DNA of 64,000 nucleotides from Patescibacteria group bacterium. Its GTDB lineage: Bacteria > Patescibacteriota > Patescibacteriia > 2-12-FULL-60-25. The notes beneath the pieces were generated by a model. It saw only the letters and a program-made list of their open reading frames with translations. It had not been told where the DNA came from and ran no database searches. Shown in pieces: positions 48,825 through 57,391 of the stretch; the first letter of the stretch is position 1, and each line of letters starts with the position of its first letter. The stretch is from contig JAGOUY010000012.1 in NCBI GenBank assembly GCA_018061025.1, positions 1 through 64,000 on the forward strand, given 5' to 3'. A program made the position numbers and the translations under genes.

Positions 48825-48859
48825 AAAAGGAGCCGCAAGAAACCAAGCCTGATAAATCG

Positions 48860-50488
48860 TTATCTCGCTGCCGCTTTCACGAACCCAACAAACATTGGGT
48901 GAGGACGGAATGGTCTTGATAAGAACTCTGGATGGAATTGGCTGGCCATGAAGAAGGGGTGGTTTTTCAATTCGACAATTTCGACCAAGCTTCCATCAGG
49001 CGAGAGACCACTGGGGATGAGGCCAGCCTTTTCTAGATCTTCACGGTAGTCAGGATTACATTCGTAGCGATGGCGATGGCGTTCCACGATCTCGTTTTGG
49101 CCGTAAACCTCTTGGGCTTTGGAGCCGGGGCGAAGGAGACAATCATAAGAACCTAAGCGCATGGTGCCACCGTAATGTTTGTTTTTCATGCGTTCTTCCT
49201 GCTCGTTCATGAGGTGGATGACCGGATTGGAGGTTTTAGGGTTGATTTCGGTGGTGTTGGCATCCTTCAACCCAAGGACGTTGCGAGCGAATTCAACCGT
49301 GGCGAGCTGGAGACCATAGCAAAGACCGAGATATGGGACCTTCTTCTCACGCGCATAGCGGATGGCGAGCAGCTTGCCTTCGATACCACGTGTACCGAAT
49401 CCTCCCGGCACAAGAATGCCATCGAGATTTTTGAGAACATCGGGAACGCTCTTTGGGTTCATTTCTAGTTCTTCGGAATTGATCCAGACGATTTCTGGCT
49501 TGCGCTGAATGGACCAGGCAGCATGTTTGACGGCTTCTAAGACGGATAGATAGGCGTCGGTGAGAACGAAATCGCCGGTCGAGACGTATTTTCCAACAAT
49601 GCCGATTTTGATTGGTTTCGTAGAAGACTGAACACGCTCCCACAATCCTTGCCAAGCGGTAAGATCAACCTTATTTTTTCTCAGTTTGAGTTTTTTTATG
49701 ACGCGCTCTGCTAAGCCTTCTTGTTCAAGGTTGAGCGGGACTTGGTAGATAGAGCTGACATCGGGTGCACTAATCACGTCTTCGGCTAACATACTGCAGT
49801 TAATCGCGATCTTTTCTTTGCGCGGCTTATCGATGGGGTGAGTGGAACGGCCAATGATGAAATCTGGTTGGATACCCGTCCCATTCAACGTACGCACGGC
49901 GTATTGAGTGGGCTTGCTCTTCATTTCTCCCAAGGCGCCTGGAATAGGTAGGTAACTCACTAAACCAACGAGGACATCGCCTGGCGTTTCGCTCTTCATC
50001 ATGCGGGCGGCTTCGAGATAGAGGACGTTTTGATATTCGCCGACTGTGCCACCGATTTCGATGATCGTAACATCGGCATCATTGAGTTTGGCTGCCGTTT
50101 TGATGCGTCCAATAATCTCTAACGGGACATGAGGCACGACTTCGACGGTTTTCCCTCCGTAGCCTAAGGCGCGTTCGCGTTCGATGACAGAGAGGTAGAC
50201 ACGACCCGTGGTCATGTAGTTGACACGAGTAATATCTTCGTCGAGAAAACGCTCGTAATTCCCAATATCTTGGTCGGTTTCATCCCCGTCTGAGGTCACG
50301 AAGACTTCTCCGTGCTCGACCGGATTCATGGTGCCCGCATCCACATTGATATACGGATCAATTTTTACGGCGGTGACACGCAGGCCACGCGCTTTGAGCA
50401 AAGCCCCTAAAGAAGCCGAGGCTATCCCCTTCCCGACTCCGGACATAACCCCTCCCGCGATGAACACATAGGTGCGACGACGTTTCAT
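48860..50488 (-). CDS. pyrG: CTP synthase
   Basis: 542 aa. Aminates UTP to CTP using glutamine. Start at 50488 (MKRRRTYVFIAGGVMSGVGK), set by TGCTATCAT 8 nt upstream, not the ORF start at 50506. Synthase domain with GGVMSGVGKGI and EIGGTVGEYQ; glutaminase domain with PGGFGTRG, nucleophile Cys in LGLCYGLQLA, and the His/Glu pair in HPEFLSRP. Complete. Confidence 0.98.
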   Translation of the reverse strand: MKRRRTYVFIAGGVMSGVGKGIASASLGALLKARGLRVTAVKIDPYINVDAGTMNPVEHGEVFVTSDGDETDQDIGNYERFLDEDITRVNYMTTGRVYLSVIERERALGYGGKTVEVVPHVPLEIIGRIKTAAKLNDADVTIIEIGGTVGEYQNVLYLEAARMMKSETPGDVLVGLVSYLPIPGALGEMKSKPTQYAVRTLNGTGIQPDFIIGRSTHPIDKPRKEKIAINCSMLAEDVISAPDVSSIYQVPLNLEQEGLAERVIKKLKLRKNKVDLTAWQGLWERVQSSTKPIKIGIVGKYVSTGDFVLTDAYLSVLEAVKHAAWSIQRKPEIVWINSEELEMNPKSVPDVLKNLDGILVPGGFGTRGIEGKLLAIRYAREKKVPYLGLCYGLQLATVEFARNVLGLKDANTTEINPKTSNPVIHLMNEQEERMKNKHYGGTMRLGSYDCLLRPGSKAQEVYGQNEIVERHRHRYECNPDYREDLEKAGLIPSGLSPDGSLVEIVELKNHPFFMASQFHPEFLSRPFRPHPMFVGFVKAAAR

Positions 50489-50496
50489 ATTCGGCG

Positions 50497-50505
50497 ATGA
50501 TAGCA
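50497..50505 (-). promoter_or_regulatory. Extended -10 TGCTATCAT of pyrG
   Basis: TGn plus TATCAT with 8 nt to the pyrG ATG at 50488. Confidence 0.6.
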
Positions 50506-50598
50506 CGCCGACCGCCCAAGGACAGGGGGCGTGTCAAAGGGTAGATCCGACCCTGATCCCATTCGTCATTCTGAGGTGAAATCCACTCTCCTGATTCT

Positions 50599-50741
50599 GT
50601 CATCTCGATCGAAGCTCGACTATTAAGAAATAAAATGCGGAGTGGAGAGATCCCTTTCCCTTGCATTTTTCTGAGATTCCGAAAGGGTTTTCTCCGCTTC
50701 GCACATATCTTTATCCTTATTTGAGCTACGGTCGAAATGAC
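50599..50741. repeat. Long hairpin repeat R2, copy 1 (143 bp)
   Basis: Ends GTCATCTCGATCGAAGCTCG and TGAGCTACGGTCGAAATGAC are near-perfect inverted repeats. A second inner pair (GGAGAGATCCCTTTCCCTT against AAGGGTTTTCTCC) makes the whole element able to fold into one long hairpin. It fills most of the 345-nt gap between pyrG and the next gene. Confidence 0.85.
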
Positions 50742-50833
50742 AAAAAATGAAAGATTTCCCTCGATATTTTTGTATTAAAATTTGACGAGACTTAGGAAAA
50801 ATGGTGAAAAGAAGGGGCAAAGGAGGTGTCATC

Positions 50834-51295
50834 ATGAGTGGCACGCAAGATGAGTTCCACCGCATCGCAGAAAGACTGAGCAAAGAAGCCGTCCCTCTCT
50901 GCCAGCGCGGCAGGGGCATGATGTCCACGGACAGGCTTACTGATGAGGAAAGCCCTGTTCGGATCGAGCTGGTCAGGATGAGCTCCTCGTCATTCAGCCT
51001 GAAGCTGTTCTGGGGGCCGGAAGCGCGGCCTTACGGGTACCTGGTTCTTCGCTGTGACGAGCCTACTACTGAAGGATCGGGTCTCACCTGGATCGTGTGG
51101 GCACGTGACGGACTGTGGGCGACGAGCGAGGATCGCGAATGGTTCGTCCTCGAGAGACTGGCCACTGCACTGAGCCTGCGCCAGTCCTTTCCCTGCGGTC
51201 GTGAGCACCCCGTGACCCCCGATCGCCTGGAGCAAGTCCTCGTTATCATCGCCAAGGCGTACCTCGCCCAATCCGGCCAAGGCTTGGCACCGTGA
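50834..51295 (+). CDS. Hypothetical GC-rich protein, 153 aa
   Basis: Not recognised. Start at 50834 (MSGTQDEFHRIAERLSKEA), fixed by AAAGGAGG 7 nt upstream; the ORF opens earlier at 50801, overlapping the site. Beta-strands in the middle (FSLKLFWGPEARPYGYLVLR; LTWIVWARDGLWATSED) and a helical end (RLEQVLVIIAKAYLAQSG). GC-rich. It lies between two copies of repeat R2. Confidence 0.68.
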   Translation: MSGTQDEFHRIAERLSKEAVPLCQRGRGMMSTDRLTDEESPVRIELVRMSSSSFSLKLFWGPEARPYGYLVLRCDEPTTEGSGLTWIVWARDGLWATSEDREWFVLERLATALSLRQSFPCGREHPVTPDRLEQVLVIIAKAYLAQSGQGLAP

Positions 51296-51365
51296 TACGA
51301 CCAACGCGAGTGACCAAGACATCAAGTGTCATTTAAGAGCTCGCAAATCTATCTCTACGCACCCA

Positions 51366-51392
51366 CGCTCGAGGCACCCCTCGACGTTTTTT
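51366..51392 (+). terminator. Rho-independent terminator
   Basis: TCGAGG-cacc-CCTCGA stem then TTTTTT, after the 153-aa gene. Confidence 0.85.
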
Positions 51393-51440
51393 ATTTCTAC
51401 CTATCTGTCACTGTAAGGAGATATCGACTCTCTCCACTCT

Positions 51441-51593
51441 GTCATCTCGACCGAAGCTCAAAAGCCGAAAAAACATAAACGCGCAGTGGAGAGATCCCTT
51501 TCCCTTATATATCGAGGTATTTTCTAATATCCAACAAGGGTTTTCTCCGCTTCGCGCATGTCTTTTTAGCTATTGAGCTCCGGTCGAAATGAC
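51441..51593. repeat. Long hairpin repeat R2, copy 2 (153 bp)
   Basis: Ends GTCATCTCGACCGAAGCTCA and TGAGCTCCGGTCGAAATGAC are inverted with 18 of 20 matches. Inner pair GAGAGATCCCTTTCCCTT / AAGGGTTTTCTCC as in copy 1. The central loops of the two copies differ. Confidence 0.87.
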
Positions 51594-51626
51594 AAGAAAC
51601 AAGGCAAAGTACAATAGCTTAACACT

Positions 51627-51911
51627 TCAACTAATAGTTTCAGATAAATCCTTCCATTGAGGATTCATGCTTGCGATCAACTTTTCTTTTTTTGATCTAC
51701 TCCACTTTTTTAACTGTTTCTCCCGCTCAATCGCACCAACGATATCATCGCCCTGTTCAAAATAAACAAGCTTACGGCATTCGTATTTCTTTGAAAATCC
51801 TTCAATAGTTCCTTGCTTATGCTCAAAGATACGTCTGGATAAATTTGAGGTGACGCCAATGTATAACGTACCGGATTCACTGGCCATGATGTACACGTAC
51901 CCGGTGCGCAT
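51627..51911 (-). CDS. GIY-YIG nuclease domain protein (short), copy 2
   Basis: 94 aa, same family as the copy at 48502-48783 but clearly diverged (MRTGYVYIMASESGTLYIGV; NLSRRIFEHKQGTIEGFSKK; LVYFEQGDDIVGAIEREKQLKKW). Catalytic Tyr, Arg and Glu are all present. Flanked by R2 copy 2 on one side and a half copy of R2 on the other, instead of the 32-bp palindrome around copy 1. Confidence 0.9.
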   Translation of the reverse strand: MRTGYVYIMASESGTLYIGVTSNLSRRIFEHKQGTIEGFSKKYECRKLVYFEQGDDIVGAIEREKQLKKWSRSKKEKLIASMNPQWKDLSETIS

Positions 51912-51969
51912 AGATAAATGAATGAATGAATCGGAGATATTTACTTACGTATTACGATATACACTAATA

Positions 51970-52030
51970 CAAGGGATTTCTCCACTTCGTGCATATCTTT
52001 TATCCTTATTTGACCTTTGGTCGAAATGAC
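51970..52030. repeat. Long hairpin repeat R2, partial copy 3 (right half)
   Basis: CAAGGGATTTCTCCACTTCG...GGTCGAAATGAC matches the right half of copies 1 and 2 in the same orientation; the left half is missing. It ends 20 nt from the uppS stop. Confidence 0.75.
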
Positions 52031-52050
52031 CAATCAGAGATAAATATCCA

Positions 52051-52740
52051 CTATTTCCCGTACCGTCGTTGGCGGTTGGTGTAGTCTTCGAGGGCTGTGT
52101 CGAGATCCTGTTCTGAAAAATCGGGCCAGTTTTTTTTGCACCAAAAGAGTTCGGCGTAGGGGGCTTGCCATAAGAGGAAGCCACTGAGACGTTCTTCGCC
52201 GGAGGTGCGGATAATCAAATCTGGCTCGGGCATGTCGGGCCAGTACATAACGGAGGTGACTTTTGCTTCGTCTACTTCTTGAGCGGGGACGCCGGATTGG
52301 ATGAGATGTTTTACGGCATCGACGATTTCGGCGCGGCCGCCATAGTTAAGGGCGATGACGAGGGTCATGCGGGTATTATTTTTGGTTCGCTCTTCGGCAT
52401 TGTTAATCCCCTCGATGATGGAGGGACGCAAACGCTCACGTTGGCCAATAACTTTAAGACGGATGCCTTTTTGATGGAATTCATCCACATCGTTGCGCAA
52501 GGACCATTCTAAGAGATCCATGAGGTAGCCCACTTCTTCTTCCGCACGCTTCCAGTTTTCGCTCGAAAATGCCCATATTGTGACGATTTCTAAACCACGC
52601 GCTAGACACCAATCGCCGAGCTGTTTCACCGTTTTATACCCGGCACGGTGGCCTTCTAGGGTCGGTAAGCCTCGTTCGCGGGCATAGCGACGGTTGCCGT
52701 CCATGATCAGTGCCAGGTGACGAAGGGGGGGCGTAGCCAT
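52051..52740 (-). CDS. uppS: Undecaprenyl diphosphate synthase (isoprenyl transferase)
   Basis: 229 aa. cis-Prenyltransferase making the C55 lipid carrier used by MraY and WecA-type enzymes. Catalytic Asp in LALIMDGNRRYARERG, SSENWKRAEEEV, and PEPDLIIRTSGEERLSGF followed by FLLWQAPYAELFW. All IPP-binding residues seen. TATCAT ends 9 nt before the ATG. Confidence 0.97.
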   Translation of the reverse strand: MATPPLRHLALIMDGNRRYARERGLPTLEGHRAGYKTVKQLGDWCLARGLEIVTIWAFSSENWKRAEEEVGYLMDLLEWSLRNDVDEFHQKGIRLKVIGQRERLRPSIIEGINNAEERTKNNTRMTLVIALNYGGRAEIVDAVKHLIQSGVPAQEVDEAKVTSVMYWPDMPEPDLIIRTSGEERLSGFLLWQAPYAELFWCKKNWPDFSEQDLDTALEDYTNRQRRYGK

Positions 52741-52817
52741 AATAGAAAGATGATAAAGAAAAGCCTGGCCGCGCGCAACCCTTCCCCCTGGGGACGATTT
52801 GGGCTAGGCTATGGCCT

Positions 52818-53648
52818 ATGCATTTGATTCATGGAGAAACATTGGCTAAACAGATCCGTGCGGAGGTTGCGTTACGGGTCGCGAAACTATCCCGGATTCC
52901 CCGTTTGGCGGTCTTGCTCGTGGGCGATGATGCGGCTTCGCATTTATACGTGTCTTTAAAACAAAAACGGGCGGAAGAAGTGGGTATCGATATGGAAATT
53001 GCGAAAGCGTCTGCGGCGGTGAAAACAGAGGAACTCATCTCTCAGATACAGGCTTGGAATACGCGGGAAGATGTAGATGGGATTTTGGTGCAGCTCCCCC
53101 TCCCGGAAGGATTGGATGAAGATGCGGTTATTGCCGCGATTGATCCAAAAAAAGATGTAGATGGATTCCACCCGGAAAATACGAAGACGCTTTTTGCAGG
53201 TGAGCCTACGCTCATTCCTCCGGTTCATGAAGGGGTATTGCGTTTGATTGCTTCCACTCCATTGACATTGGCAGGGAAGACAGCAGCGGTGATTGTAAAT
53301 TCCGCCGTGTTTGGAGATCCCCTTGTACGTTTATTAAAATCGACAGGCCTCTTCGTTCACACCATGAAGGCGGATGAACTTGAAGCACAAACCTTGCGAC
53401 GGGCGGATGTCGTCGTGATTGCCGTAGGACGAGCGAAGTTTTTGCATGCAGGCATTACCAAAAAAGACGCGGTCATTATCGACGTGGGGACAAACCGTGA
53501 TGAAGATGATGTGCTGTGCGGCGATGTGGATATTGCGACGTATGAACCGTACGACGCCTGGGTAACGCCTGTACCGGGAGGGGTGGGGCCGATGACGATC
53601 GCCCTTTTACTTTTAAATGTCGTGAGGGTTGCGGAAACAAGAGATTGA
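52818..53648 (+). CDS. folD: Methylenetetrahydrofolate dehydrogenase/cyclohydrolase FolD
   Basis: 276 aa bifunctional enzyme of one-carbon metabolism. Catalytic Tyr-Lys pair in YVSLKQKRAEEVGID, signature ILVQLPLPEG, DVDGFHPENTKTLFAG and C-terminal PVPGGVGPMTIALLL. The NADP-loop region reads VIVNSAVFGDPLVRLL, where GRSxxVGxP is normal; this is divergent, so coenzyme binding or the dehydrogenase step could be altered. TAGGCT ends 7 nt before the ATG. Confidence 0.94.
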   Translation: MHLIHGETLAKQIRAEVALRVAKLSRIPRLAVLLVGDDAASHLYVSLKQKRAEEVGIDMEIAKASAAVKTEELISQIQAWNTREDVDGILVQLPLPEGLDEDAVIAAIDPKKDVDGFHPENTKTLFAGEPTLIPPVHEGVLRLIASTPLTLAGKTAAVIVNSAVFGDPLVRLLKSTGLFVHTMKADELEAQTLRRADVVVIAVGRAKFLHAGITKKDAVIIDVGTNRDEDDVLCGDVDIATYEPYDAWVTPVPGGVGPMTIALLLLNVVRVAETRD

Positions 53649-53662
53649 TAGAATCAAGCAAA

Positions 53663-53697
53663 CAAAAACCCCCGCCTCATTTTGAAGCGGGGTTTTT
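53663..53697. terminator. Bidirectional terminator between folD and the 139-aa gene
   Basis: CCCCGC...GCGGGG stem extended by A and T runs on both sides. Confidence 0.9.
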
Positions 53698-53699
53698 TG

Positions 53700-54119
53700 T
53701 TAGGCACTTAGACCTTCGGGCATTTGTGCTTGGCGGTTTTTCTTTTGAGTGTAGAGACCGGCGAGGATGGTTGCTAGCGCGTACATTACGAGGAGGACGA
53801 GACTCTTCGCATTAAACTGCGTGAATATGTCGGTGAGGCTTGCACTTGTCATCCAGATATAGAGGCCCATTTCCCATACCACCCCGAAGACGAGCGTAAT
53901 CACGGTTACCAAACCGATTTGCTTGGCGGTAGGAATGCGGCCGCGCATCGTCCAGAGGCCAAATACGAAGGTAATAACAAAATGTAATACGTAAGCCAAG
54001 ACGGCGACCGTCCATTCAGGCAACGGTGACGGGTCGAACCGATTGAGGCCGAGTACCATGGCCAAGATGAGGATGAAGCGCGGGACAGTGAGGAGGATGG
54101 CGCGCAAGACAAGGGGCAT
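53700..54119 (-). CDS. Membrane protein with four predicted helices, 139 aa
   Basis: Not recognised. Four helices (FILILAMVLGLNRF; VAVLAYVLHFVITFVFGLW; IGLVTVITLVFGVVWEMGLYIWM; LVLLVMYALATILAGLY) with short loops and a basic C-terminus (KKNRQ). TATACT lies 8 nt before the ATG. Transcribed alone. Confidence 0.72.
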   Translation of the reverse strand: MPLVLRAILLTVPRFILILAMVLGLNRFDPSPLPEWTVAVLAYVLHFVITFVFGLWTMRGRIPTAKQIGLVTVITLVFGVVWEMGLYIWMTSASLTDIFTQFNAKSLVLLVMYALATILAGLYTQKKNRQAQMPEGLSA

Positions 54120-54127
54120 ATGGGGAC

Positions 54128-54133
54128 AGTATA
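54128..54133 (-). promoter_or_regulatory. -10 element TATACT of the 139-aa gene
   Basis: TATACT with 8 nt to the ATG at 54119. Confidence 0.6.
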
Positions 54134-54139
54134 CAGGAA

Positions 54140-54164
54140 GAGGCGTCAGGCGTCAGGGATGAGG
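54140..54164. repeat. Short dispersed repeat (GGCGTCAGG family), copy 3
   Basis: AGGCGTCAGGCGTCAGGGAT: a tandem version of the word found at 29861-29893 and 47962-48032, again next to a gene start. Confidence 0.45.
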
Positions 54165-54179
54165 GGCGAGGAGGGGAGC

Positions 54180-55712
54180 TTATGAAGACTGAATTCCTTG
54201 TAGGTATCTCAATAATGTCCTTACTCCATATCCCGTGCCACCAACGGGCATATCTGGCCTTGTTTCTTTTTCGATGTAGGCGGGGCCGGCGATGTCGAGA
54301 TGGGCCCAAGGGGTTTTGCCGACGAAGTGTTGCAAGAAGAGCCCGGCCGTGATGGCTCCGCCCGCACGTCCACCGCCAATATTTTTAATGTCGGCGACTT
54401 TGGATTTTATGAGTTCTTGGTAGGGTTCATGTAAAGGCAGTGGCCAGAGGTACTCCCCTGCTTGTTTAGATGCCTCCATTAATCCGTCATTCAATTTTTT
54501 ATCGTGTGTCATGATGGCTGAGATATCGTCTCCAAGTGCGACGACACAGGCTCCTGTCAGGGTGGCTAAATCGATGATGACATCTGGCTTTACTGTATTG
54601 GCGTATGACAACGCATCAGCAAGCGTAACGCGCCCTTCGGCATCCGTGTTTAATACTTCGATCGTGGTTCCATCCATGGCTTTGACGACGTCGCCGGGGC
54701 GATAGGCGTTGCCAGAAGGCATGTTTTCTACGGCTAGAAAAATCCCGTGCACTTCTACATTGAGATCGAGTTTTGTGAGGGCTTGGAAGACACCAATCAC
54801 AGCTGCGGCGCCAGCCATATCACACTTCATGGTCATCATGCCGTCGGCGGGTTTTATGGATAGGCCACCAGAATCAAAGGTTACCGCTTTACCGACGAGG
54901 ACGATGCGTTTTTTGGCTTTTGTTTTCGGGCGATAGATGAGATGGGCTCCTTTTGCACCATTATATGACCCTTGCGCGACCGCGAGTGCAGCATTCATGC
55001 CTAAGTCTTTCATCTTCTGCTCGTCTAAAACGGTGATGGATACGCGTTTGCCCTCGGATGCAACCTTTTTAGCCACACTGACTAAGTCAGCGGGCAACAT
55101 ATGATTAGGCGGCGTATTTACGAGCGTACGCGCTAGGAGTGTGCCGTCAGCAAAAATGGTCGCCTCTTCAATCCCGCGTTGGATCATGTTTACGGTCGCC
55201 TTTTGTTTGTCGACAATGATGACTTCTTCAATATCCTGCTTATCCTTCATTTGAGCTTCATGGATTCGGCCTTTGAATTCATGAAACACGTAAGCGCCTA
55301 ACCACATGCCTTCGCTCAACGCTTCGGCCATGTCCTGGACGGATTCTCCTTGAATCGTGACCTCGGGCCAGGCGATAGCTGCTGTTTTTACTTTGAGTTG
55401 TTTGAGGCGTTTTATGAGCTGTGCGCCGAACTTACGGAATCCATCTAGATCGAGCTTAGTTTTTTCTCCCAAACCAACGACAACGACTTTACGGACGGGA
55501 AGGTTACCAAGCGTGGGAAAGGTGACGGATTCCCCACTCTTCCCCGAAAAATGATCTTGTTTCAACAACGTCATGAGTCCGCCTGCGAGCGCCTCGTCTG
55601 CGCTCATAAGAGCGATATTGGAGGCCAGCGGAACTCCTTGAGGGTGCAGGATCAGTAAAACATCCGCTGCCTGCTTGGTAGCGATGCCGGGAAGGGATTT
55701 GAGGGTGAACAT
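54180..55712 (-). CDS. pepA: Leucyl aminopeptidase (M17 family)
   Basis: 510 aa. Two-metal aminopeptidase. Metal and catalytic residues in VGKAVTFDSGGLSIKP, MKCDMAGAAAVIG and NTDAEGRVTLADALSY; the bicarbonate-site Arg is in AEGR. N-terminal non-catalytic domain intact. Normal hexameric-type length. TAGGCT ends 8 nt before the ATG. Likely peptide salvage. Confidence 0.97.
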   Translation of the reverse strand: MFTLKSLPGIATKQAADVLLILHPQGVPLASNIALMSADEALAGGLMTLLKQDHFSGKSGESVTFPTLGNLPVRKVVVVGLGEKTKLDLDGFRKFGAQLIKRLKQLKVKTAAIAWPEVTIQGESVQDMAEALSEGMWLGAYVFHEFKGRIHEAQMKDKQDIEEVIIVDKQKATVNMIQRGIEEATIFADGTLLARTLVNTPPNHMLPADLVSVAKKVASEGKRVSITVLDEQKMKDLGMNAALAVAQGSYNGAKGAHLIYRPKTKAKKRIVLVGKAVTFDSGGLSIKPADGMMTMKCDMAGAAAVIGVFQALTKLDLNVEVHGIFLAVENMPSGNAYRPGDVVKAMDGTTIEVLNTDAEGRVTLADALSYANTVKPDVIIDLATLTGACVVALGDDISAIMTHDKKLNDGLMEASKQAGEYLWPLPLHEPYQELIKSKVADIKNIGGGRAGGAITAGLFLQHFVGKTPWAHLDIAGPAYIEKETRPDMPVGGTGYGVRTLLRYLQGIQSS

Positions 55713-55720
55713 ATGACTTC

Positions 55721-55726
55721 AGCCTA
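55721..55726 (-). promoter_or_regulatory. -10-like element TAGGCT of pepA
   Basis: TAGGCT with 8 nt to the pepA ATG. Confidence 0.4.
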
Positions 55727-55822
55727 ACGAATATAGGCACTTCTGACAATGTGACCGAATAAATAACAGTCTACTTACCCATTTCATGTTATGATATACA
55801 GGCATTTATTTTTTATCCTTCT

Positions 55823-57310
55823 ATGCATACACGATTTGCCTCGTTCGTTTCTGCGCTTACCTTGAGCACATTGTTTGTGTCTCCGGTATCCGCACTTAGC
55901 ACTCCGTACGCGGAAACCATGGCGGCAGTACCTATTCCCACGATTGCCAGCTGCCAAGAGACCGTGTTACCCGTGTACCGCCTTTCCTTGGAAGCAGCTC
56001 TTGGCGATATGCGCGGCTCGGTTGTTGACGAGTGGAAAGATCAGGTCACTTTCCGTGTTAATGCGGCCACACGCACCCGTCGCGCCGCCGCGCAACGCGC
56101 CTTACAACAAGCTGGAACCCAACTTGATGGATCCTTAAATACGTTTTATAAAACACAAACTAATGGCGTAGACGCGGATGTACGCGTGGCCGTGAGAGCG
56201 CTTGAGATGGAAGATATGGAAGCCAGCGAACTGGCCTTGGAACGCTGGTCAAAACAAACAGTCTCTTTCCGTGCCCTGGATACCGTGCTAGCCCGCATGG
56301 AACGCACATTGCGCCAATATGCGACGGCTCGTGAGGCTACTACCATCAGCCGCGTTTGGAATGAGACGCGCAAACAAGCACAGTCGGAGTTCAATCAAGC
56401 ACGCTTGAATGCGCGCGAGGTCTTCATCCAAGAGATGAATGACTGTTTAGCAGGAATCGTGAATGAAGAGGCAACGGAAGAGTTGGCACCAACAGAAGAA
56501 CAGAAGCCAGCGGAACCGATAAATAAACCCGTCGATTCTCTCCTCGTGCCACAAGATATGAACGGCGGCACAGCAAAAACAGGTACGCGTATCGTTGAGG
56601 TACAGTTTGCGCGGTCAGGCCTAGAACCGATCTACGTCTGTGGCGATTATACCGTCGAGTATATCGGCTTTGTCCGTTTATCTCAGCCCGGCGCTTCCTT
56701 TACCTATCGAATTGAGCGCAGTGATGGTGCGAGAACCCCAGAAGCCGTTGCCACCACGAATGCCTACGGTGTCGCAAACGTGTTTTACAACTGGAATCTG
56801 GGTCGCCCTATGTATGGCTGGGCACGCTTGATCGTCACGCTGCCATCTGACCCCACACAATCGATGGATAGTTCAACAAGCTTTACGGCGGTTGAAAAAA
56901 CGTACTGCCCCACGCCTGGCGCCGTGAATAATCCATTCACCCCGGCAAAGCCTGCAATAAATACGCCTACACCTGACCAAGAGAACGCACCCAGCAACAA
57001 TGACCTAAGAGCAGAAGCGCTCGTATCAAGCAGAGCCGAGGCAGCCGTGTGTGGCAATTACCTCTTTCAATTTAAGGGGCGCGTCAGCACCACCTCGCCG
57101 ACCACCATCACCTATCGCTGGGAACGGAGTGACGGAGTTGTTTCCCCAGAACGAAAAATGTCATTTGACGCTGCGGGCGACCACGTCGTGACCCCAGAAT
57201 CCTGGGATCTAGGCGGAACATACTCCGGCTCGGTCAAACTTCATATCTTAAGCCCTGTCGACCTTCTCTCCAATCCGGCACCGATCAGAATTACCCAGAT
57301 GTGCCGCTAA
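55823..57310 (+). CDS. Secreted protein: helical domain plus two Ig-like repeats, 495 aa
   Basis: Signal peptide at residues 1-25 (ending VSALS). Residues 35-215: a helical, Arg/Ala-rich domain with one Cys at each end (ASCQETVL ... NDCLAGIV). Acidic/Pro linker. Then two related beta-sandwich repeats, each with a Cys near its start and end: YVCGDYTVEYIGFVRLSQ...YRIERSDGARTPE...YNWNLGR and VCGNYLFQFKGRVS...YRWERSDGVVSPE...SWDLGGT. The Y-R-x-E-R-S-D-G motif defines the repeat. Likely a surface protein; ligand unknown. TATGAT promoter about 28 nt upstream. Confidence 0.8.
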   Translation: MHTRFASFVSALTLSTLFVSPVSALSTPYAETMAAVPIPTIASCQETVLPVYRLSLEAALGDMRGSVVDEWKDQVTFRVNAATRTRRAAAQRALQQAGTQLDGSLNTFYKTQTNGVDADVRVAVRALEMEDMEASELALERWSKQTVSFRALDTVLARMERTLRQYATAREATTISRVWNETRKQAQSEFNQARLNAREVFIQEMNDCLAGIVNEEATEELAPTEEQKPAEPINKPVDSLLVPQDMNGGTAKTGTRIVEVQFARSGLEPIYVCGDYTVEYIGFVRLSQPGASFTYRIERSDGARTPEAVATTNAYGVANVFYNWNLGRPMYGWARLIVTLPSDPTQSMDSSTSFTAVEKTYCPTPGAVNNPFTPAKPAINTPTPDQENAPSNNDLRAEALVSSRAEAAVCGNYLFQFKGRVSTTSPTTITYRWERSDGVVSPERKMSFDAAGDHVVTPESWDLGGTYSGSVKLHILSPVDLLSNPAPIRITQMCR

Positions 57311-57319
57311 TCTAGGCAC

Positions 57320-57355
57320 CATAAAACCCCCTGATTGCACTCAGGGGGTTTTATG
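57320..57355 (+). terminator. Rho-independent terminator
   Basis: CATAAAACCCCCTGA / TCAGGGGGTTTTATG, 15-bp stem with a 6-nt loop. Confidence 0.95.
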
Positions 57356-57391
57356 TTAGACTCGTTTTACCTGATTCTTTTCTAAAAGATT

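Noticed and set aside
50599..51593. Repeats R2 as a CRISPR array
   Set aside because: Only a few long inverted elements about 840 nt apart, no regular spacers and no cas genes.
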